Below, piece by piece: positions 26,705 to 31,201 of a stretch of 31,201 nucleotides of DNA. Location: NCBI GenBank assembly GCA_964492925.1, contig CAZBMF010000020.1, forward strand, positions 1 to 31,201, written 5' to 3'. Below the pieces are notes generated by a model, which had not been told where the DNA came from, did no database searches, and saw only the letters and a list, made by a program, of their open reading frames with translations. Every line of letters starts with the position of its first letter. The stretch's first letter is position 1. This DNA is from VMCP01 sp964492925. Lineage in GTDB: Bacteria; Bacteroidota; Bacteroidia; NS11-12g; UBA955. A program made the position numbers and the translations under genes.

Positions 26705-28459
26705 TTAGATATAACGTTTTTTCCTAACGAAATAGTTTACCAACCCCAAAATAATTATACTGAAAATTGGAAGAATCATGGAAAACCATTGAAAATACTC
26801 TTTTTGAGATTTGGATTTTTCAGGATCCAATAAGCGCAAAGTCCTTTCTTTTGCCCTAATTTCAATCAATCCATTGTTGTCAATCAAATAATCAATGCAA
26901 TTCAGCAGGAACTTTTTATTGGCGAAAGTGAATTGTGAAATTTTATCATAACCGGTAGGGAAGAATTTGCCACTGCTACTAACTGGATTTCTAATAATGT
27001 CACCGTCGGCAATGACTATCATTTTACTATTTCCTTCGGCTTTGAAGGGTATTTCTGAATATTTTTTCTGGTATACAAACGGAGATTTGAATTTACCTTC
27101 CAACAACATACCCGCAGTTTGAATACCTTGATTCATGCTTTCTCGGTATTTAGCATCTCTAGATTGCATGTACACATTTTCCAAATCTACAGTGGCAGGT
27201 ACGTTGATTACCTTTGTGTAAGGAGTACTACTCAAAATAGGAATTGCGGTTACATCAGTTCTGATTTTTGCTTTCAATGTACTTGGGAATTGACACCAAA
27301 TAGTTCCCATGTTTTTGTTGATGATATGTGGCATTTCGTTAGCCCCAAATAATGGGAAATAAGGAAAATCAACAAGTTCAATTCGTTTGCCAGCAGGAAT
27401 AGGTATTTGATTGCATTTTAAATCAGCAAGCAATGTGTTTTCAAGCCCAACACCATATGTAAATAAACTAGCCGTGATGTTTTCCAAACCATAGTCAACA
27501 GCCATCACTTCTTTGTAATTTCTGAAACTATCAATTTCCATATTCACCATATCGATCAACCAAATAACTTTTCCCCCATTCATAATATACTGATCTAGTA
27601 GGTAAAGTTCTGTTGGAGAATAATCTTTAATGGGTTTGATGACCATCACTAGATCATTCAAATTTAACCTTCTTTGCATGCTGTTAACCAAAATAGTTGC
27701 AGCGTTAGCAGGGTCTTTTTCCATGCTTTGAATGAAAGGTTTTCCGGCCTCAGGATCAGCTGTGTTTAAGTTCATGGCTGAAACATTGTAATACTTTGAA
27801 AGTTCCGCGGCAAAACCTTCAACTCTGCCATCTAACATTTCCCCGTTGCCATCAATTACCGCAATATTTTTTCTTTGATCTGCTATTACTTGACGCAATC
27901 CATTGGCAATTTCATATTCTATATTGTCTATGGCCCTTTGAATGTTTTCTTCAGGGGTTTGGGCAACATCGTATTCGAAAAAGTTGATCGGTACAGAACG
28001 GTTGTCTTTCATCAATTCAGCACCAGGCAACAAATATTTGATTTTGGTTTCATCTGGATTCTCGCTTTCCATGTCCCTCACCGGCTCTATGCCTTTTTGA
28101 GCAAAGAGGTCCAAAATCTCATTCATTTCCTTTTCTTTGACATCTTTGAAAGGATCAATAATTTCGATTTCTAACTTTTTACCAGATATTTCTCTAAATT
28201 CATAGGCAATGTCTCGGATTTCTAATTTCAATTGTTTGAATTTCGCCGACATATCTCCATCGAGGTAAAGTTTGAAGTAGTATTTTTCCTTGAGGGATTT
28301 CGCAAGATTGATGCTGGTTTGACTCAAAGTATAGCGCTTTTCATTGGTTAAGTCAAATCGTTTATAATACACAGAACTTAATGCATTTCCTAACACTATA
28401 ATGAGCAGTAGTACTCCAAAATTGATGTACGATTGTATCTTTTTATTCGTCTTTTTCAT
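26705..28459 (-). CDS. gldG: Gliding-motility ABC transporter auxiliary protein GldG
   Basis: GldG works with GldA and GldF in an ABC transporter needed for gliding in several Bacteroidota; the substrate is unknown. From the ATG at 28459 it has 584 aa; another in-frame ATG two codons upstream (28465) is possible. I prefer 28459 because it forms a TGATG overlap with the gldF stop. One membrane segment is near the N-terminus (FGVLLLIIVLGNALSSV). A large extracytoplasmic ABC-auxiliary domain follows, including IAVIDGNGEM and the segment LDQYIMNGGKVIWLID. A C-terminal membrane anchor (FSMILPIFSIIILGLVNYFV) and a basic tail KKR end the protein. Confidence 0.94.
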   Translation of the reverse strand: MKKTNKKIQSYINFGVLLLIIVLGNALSSVYYKRFDLTNEKRYTLSQTSINLAKSLKEKYYFKLYLDGDMSAKFKQLKLEIRDIAYEFREISGKKLEIEIIDPFKDVKEKEMNEILDLFAQKGIEPVRDMESENPDETKIKYLLPGAELMKDNRSVPINFFEYDVAQTPEENIQRAIDNIEYEIANGLRQVIADQRKNIAVIDGNGEMLDGRVEGFAAELSKYYNVSAMNLNTADPEAGKPFIQSMEKDPANAATILVNSMQRRLNLNDLVMVIKPIKDYSPTELYLLDQYIMNGGKVIWLIDMVNMEIDSFRNYKEVMAVDYGLENITASLFTYGVGLENTLLADLKCNQIPIPAGKRIELVDFPYFPLFGANEMPHIINKNMGTIWCQFPSTLKAKIRTDVTAIPILSSTPYTKVINVPATVDLENVYMQSRDAKYRESMNQGIQTAGMLLEGKFKSPFVYQKKYSEIPFKAEGNSKMIVIADGDIIRNPVSSSGKFFPTGYDKISQFTFANKKFLLNCIDYLIDNNGLIEIRAKERTLRLLDPEKSKSQKEYFQWFSMILPIFSIIILGLVNYFVRKKRYI

Positions 28460-29187
28460 CACCATTTTCTGCTTTCAAATACAATTTTTGTTAAACCTAA
28501 AAATACCAAGATGAATCCAATGAAATATATTACATCTCTTGTATCGATTACCCCTCTACTGATAGAATCATAATGGAATTCAAGTCCAAACCATTCCAAA
28601 CTCTTACCAATTACGTTTAACCAAGAGATGTCACCTAGCATGCCCAATACCCCAAACAAAAAGAAGTTTAACAGCATTGAGCTAATGAGTGCAACAATTT
28701 GATTGTCGGTGAGTGAACTAGTGAACATCCCTACACTGGCATAGCAAGCAGCAAGTAAAATTAAACCAATGTAACTGCCCAATGTTGCGCCAGTATCAAT
28801 ATTTCCAACGGGAGAAGCCAATTGGTAAATAGCATAGTAATAAAAAAGGGTAGGAATGATGGCAATCACAATCAGTGCAACTGCTGCCAAGAATTTCCCT
28901 GCAATAATTTGAGTGTCTTGAATAGGTTTAGTGGTTAGAATTTCAAGTGTTCCTAATCGTTTTTCCTCACTAATGCTGCGCATGGTGATGGCTGAAACCA
29001 AGAAAATCAAAATGTAAGGTGATACCTCAAACATTACCTGAAGGCTTGCAACTCCAAGATCAAAGACATTGTTGCCTTTAATCATCCACAAAAACAATCC
29101 AGTTAACAATAAAAATACGCCCATTACAATGTAGGCGATAAATGATCCTAAGAAACTTCTAATTTCTTTTTTAAATATGACCCACAT
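28459..29187 (-). CDS. gldF: Gliding-motility ABC transporter permease GldF
   Basis: This is the membrane subunit of the GldAFG ABC transporter. It has 242 aa with about six membrane segments (ABC-2 type). The conserved cytosolic stretch RSISEEKRLGTLEILTTKPI follows the second segment and is diagnostic of this permease class. Its start overlaps the end of gldA by 17 nt, and its stop overlaps the gldG start, so the three genes are probably translationally coupled. Confidence 0.95.
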   Translation of the reverse strand: MWVIFKKEIRSFLGSFIAYIVMGVFLLLTGLFLWMIKGNNVFDLGVASLQVMFEVSPYILIFLVSAITMRSISEEKRLGTLEILTTKPIQDTQIIAGKFLAAVALIVIAIIPTLFYYYAIYQLASPVGNIDTGATLGSYIGLILLAACYASVGMFTSSLTDNQIVALISSMLLNFFLFGVLGMLGDISWLNVIGKSLEWFGLEFHYDSISRGVIDTRDVIYFIGFILVFLGLTKIVFESRKW

Positions 29188-30094
29188 GACTTGTTAAGTT
29201 TCTAAATATATCTTCCAATGAGTTTTTATCGGCAGTTAATTCTAAAATTTCCAATTGATTTGACAATGCAAATTGAGATAATTGTTGTCTGATTTGTTTA
29301 CTATTACCCGTAATTCTCCAACGATTCCCTTCTATATTCTCAGCGGCTGTTACCCCTTCAATTTTTAGCAATTCAGATTTTGAACATTTGGATCCAAATT
29401 CAACCAAAACCGACAATGTGTCTTTGCCACTATTTTGCAATATTTCAATGTTATTGTTGGCAATGATTTCTCCGTGATTGATAATCATCACTTTACTGCA
29501 CATGGCTTCTACCTCTTGCATGATGTGCGTAGACAACATAACTGTTTTTTCTTTACCCAATTGTGTAATCACATTTCTCATTTCTATCACCTGATTTGGA
29601 TCTAATCCACTCGTGGGTTCATCTAAAATGAGTACTTTGGGATTGTGAATAAGCGCTTGTGCCAACCCAACTCTTTGACGATATCCCTTTGAAAGTTGTC
29701 CTATTTTTTTGCGTTTTTCGGGATGTAAGTTGGTCAAATCCAAAGCGTTTTGCACAGATTTTTCTATCTGATTACCTTTAATTCCCGCCAGACCAGCCAT
29801 AAAAGAAAGGTATTCTTTTACATACATATCCAGGTACAAAGGATTGTGTTCAGGCAAATAGCCAATGATTTTGCGCACTTCAATTGATTCTTCAACGAAA
29901 TCAATGCCACAAACCGTTCCTCCACCTTCTGTTGGGGGGATATATCCGGTAATCATTTTCATGGTGGTTGATTTTCCAGCACCGTTGGGGCCAAGAAAAC
30001 CAACTATTTCTCCTGTGCCAATTTCAAAGGAGATATGGTTTACGGCGTGTTGTTTGCCATAAATCTTCGTTAAGTTATTTACAATGATACTCAC
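29171..30094 (-). CDS. gldA: Gliding-motility ABC transporter ATPase GldA
   Basis: This is the cytosolic ATPase of the GldAFG transporter. It has 307 aa. Walker A is GPNGAGKST (35-43), the ABC signature LSKGYRQ (134-140), Walker B VLILDEP (154-160), and the switch histidine H190 in MLSTH. About 100 further residues form the C-terminal extension usual for GldA. It lies 72 nt after the M23 peptidase gene, and a -7 element sits just before its start. Other ABC-2 ATPases share the motifs; the gldF and gldG neighbours fix the identity. Confidence 0.94.
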   Translation of the reverse strand: MSIIVNNLTKIYGKQHAVNHISFEIGTGEIVGFLGPNGAGKSTTMKMITGYIPPTEGGGTVCGIDFVEESIEVRKIIGYLPEHNPLYLDMYVKEYLSFMAGLAGIKGNQIEKSVQNALDLTNLHPEKRKKIGQLSKGYRQRVGLAQALIHNPKVLILDEPTSGLDPNQVIEMRNVITQLGKEKTVMLSTHIMQEVEAMCSKVMIINHGEIIANNNIEILQNSGKDTLSVLVEFGSKCSKSELLKIEGVTAAENIEGNRWRITGNSKQIRQQLSQFALSNQLEILELTADKNSLEDIFRNLTSHVGHI

Positions 30095-30106
30095 AGTTCG
30101 ATTTTA

Positions 30107-30114
30107 CAAAAATA
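30107..30114 (-). promoter_or_regulatory. Candidate -7 element of the gldA operon
   Basis: Read on the minus strand the sequence is TATTTTTG, a full match to TAnnTTTG, 12 nt before the gldA ATG. The nearest TTTG box (30127-30130) is only 12 nt upstream, shorter than usual. It could drive gldA-gldF-gldG-ruvA-sprA-porZ independently of the M23 peptidase gene. Confidence 0.45.
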
Positions 30115-30166
30115 CCGAGAACCGCTCAAATAATTTTGGTTTTCGTTGAATAAATATAACGAAATC

Positions 30167-31162
30167 TTAAACTGTAAATTCTATCATACAGTGTTTTTGT
30201 ATGGGATAGGCAAAAGTGTGTTTTCTGCGAGAAGACTTTTTCTTGGTTGTTTTAGCTTTTGCTTTTTTTGACTTCTTAGATTTGTAACCTGAAGATTTTT
30301 TAGCTTTTTTGCTGCGTTTGATTTTTTTATTCTTGTATCTACTGCTACCTTTTTTCCATTTTTTCTTGCCTTTTTTGAATTTAAACTTGCTTTTAGAATA
30401 TGGTAAATTGAATGTGTTTTTTGAAATAACCAATGTTCCAGTGACCAAGCTGTCGCCTTTGAAGTCAATGATGTGCATTGGATTGATTGGTCTACCCAAA
30501 AACCTTGTTTCGAAATGTAGATGTGGTCCTGTACTTCGTCCGGTACTTCCGCCTAAACCCAAAACTTCGCCGGCGTTAACCAATTGGCCAGGTTTTACAT
30601 ATCGCTGTGACAAATGTCCGTAAAGGGTTTCAAAACCATTATAATGTCGAACTATTACGCAGTTTCCGTATCCAGAATACCAGCGCGACATTCTCACCAC
30701 TCCATCAAAAGCGGCCGCAACGGTGTCGCCAGTTCTTAATTGTAAGTCAATGCCTTGATGCGGTATTCCTCCGCGCCATCCGAAACCTGAATTTAACCTA
30801 CCAACAATTGGCACAACATAATTGCACTCAGAATGTAGAATTGTTACAGGAATTTCATGGTGGAAGTTGCGTACATTGAATTTATAAGGGTCTAGTGCAT
30901 TGGTATCCCAGTTGTAATAAAAGTCAAACTCCGGATAAAACCCAGGAAGTTGAAGTGATTCTAACGATTGGTTTGGGGCATCTTCAACCGCTTCGATATC
31001 TTCATCGAAAACGTCTTCTTCACTGGTATCCGTAAACTGATTGTGGCCAAATACATTTGTTGCGAAAAACGCAAAAATGAAGGCAACAATTCTAAAATAA
31101 CGGAATATTTCGAGTGTGAAGTTCGTCTTGTTGTAGTTGTATTTTGAGCGCTTCCAATCCAT
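30167..31162 (-). CDS. M23 (LytM) peptidoglycan peptidase with lysine-rich tail
   Basis: M23 enzymes are zinc endopeptidases that cut peptidoglycan cross-links or activate amidases. This protein has 331 aa. A signal sequence or membrane anchor covers about 24-39, preceded by a long basic n-region. An acidic stretch follows (about 47-61). The M23 domain lies at about 115-235 and carries the metal ligands H135 and D139 (HQGIDL), H183 in YGHLS, and H216 in GPHLHFE, so it looks catalytically complete. Residues 257-314 hold 33 Lys/Arg out of 58, then a short hydrophobic end. The basic tail is not a LysM or SH3 domain and may bind anionic wall or LPS polymers (inference). The gene is upstream of gldA on the same strand. 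Confidence 0.88.
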   Translation of the reverse strand: MDWKRSKYNYNKTNFTLEIFRYFRIVAFIFAFFATNVFGHNQFTDTSEEDVFDEDIEAVEDAPNQSLESLQLPGFYPEFDFYYNWDTNALDPYKFNVRNFHHEIPVTILHSECNYVVPIVGRLNSGFGWRGGIPHQGIDLQLRTGDTVAAAFDGVVRMSRWYSGYGNCVIVRHYNGFETLYGHLSQRYVKPGQLVNAGEVLGLGGSTGRSTGPHLHFETRFLGRPINPMHIIDFKGDSLVTGTLVISKNTFNLPYSKSKFKFKKGKKKWKKGSSRYKNKKIKRSKKAKKSSGYKSKKSKKAKAKTTKKKSSRRKHTFAYPIQKHCMIEFTV

Positions 31163-31193
31163 TAAATCGTATTTCTTCCCGCAAAAATTGTAC

Positions 31194-31201
31194 CAAAAAT
31201 A
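31194..31201 (-). promoter_or_regulatory. Candidate -7 element of the M23 peptidase gene
   Basis: Minus-strand TATTTTTG, a full match to TAnnTTTG, lies at the very edge of the window, 31 nt before the ATG at 31162. The -33 box would be outside the window and cannot be checked. Confidence 0.45.

Noticed and set aside
30184..30468. Alternative frame across the lysine-rich tail of the M23 peptidase as a separate gene
   Set aside because: The frame is open only because the A-rich codons of the tail lack stops in a second frame; it has no promoter, leader or recognisable domain.

Overview
The window is AT-rich chromosomal DNA from a member of the Bacteroidota. Three things support this. It encodes the type IX secretion (T9SS) and gliding proteins SprA, PorZ, GldA, GldF and GldG, which are confined to that phylum. 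Many genes are preceded by the Bacteroidota -7 promoter element TAnnTTTG, in three cases with a TTTG or TTG box 19-20 nt upstream. Shine-Dalgarno sequences are mostly absent. I cannot place it below phylum; the gene set fits a free-living member of the Flavobacteriia/Sphingobacteriia/Chitinophagia grade. No tRNA, rRNA, insertion sequence, prophage or CRISPR array was seen.

Layout. 1-420 is non-coding, with an 8-bp tandem repeat at the very edge and two near-identical terminators. 421-7481 (minus strand) holds a YceI-family lipoprotein with its own promoter. Upstream of it is a tightly packed run, transcribed in the order kup-type K+ transporter, dipeptidyl peptidase IV, Bcp peroxiredoxin, gpsA, cobalamin adenosyltransferase, with gaps of 2-31 nt. 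7704-16680 (plus strand) holds type III glutamine synthetase (split by a 10-N assembly gap plus about 130 bp of non-homologous sequence), thioredoxin reductase, a secreted Asp-box protein, a membrane-anchored parvulin isomerase, an SIS-domain sugar-phosphate isomerase and a metallo-beta-lactamase-fold hydrolase. 16670-31162 (minus strand) holds, in order of transcription, an M23 peptidase with a lysine-rich tail, gldA, gldF, gldG, ruvA, sprA and porZ.

How the genes fit together. The last block is the most coherent. GldA/GldF/GldG form an ABC transporter tied to gliding and T9SS function, SprA is the giant outer-membrane T9SS translocon, and PorZ belongs to the cell-surface complex that processes and anchors T9SS cargo. 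The upstream M23 peptidase could remodel peptidoglycan for such an envelope-spanning machine (inference). The Asp-box protein at 11043 has a C-terminus resembling a degenerate T9SS sorting domain and may be a cargo. The parvulin isomerase probably helps fold secreted and outer-membrane proteins. The other genes are housekeeping: nitrogen assimilation, redox balance, phospholipid precursor supply, potassium uptake and sugar-phosphate metabolism.

I found no clearly undescribed system. The points most worth checking are the glnN gap region, the terminator that ends exactly at the start codon of the MBL-fold gene, the promoter elements lying within a few bases of start codons, the compact gldAFG-ruvA-sprA-porZ cluster, and the lysine-rich tail of the M23 peptidase.
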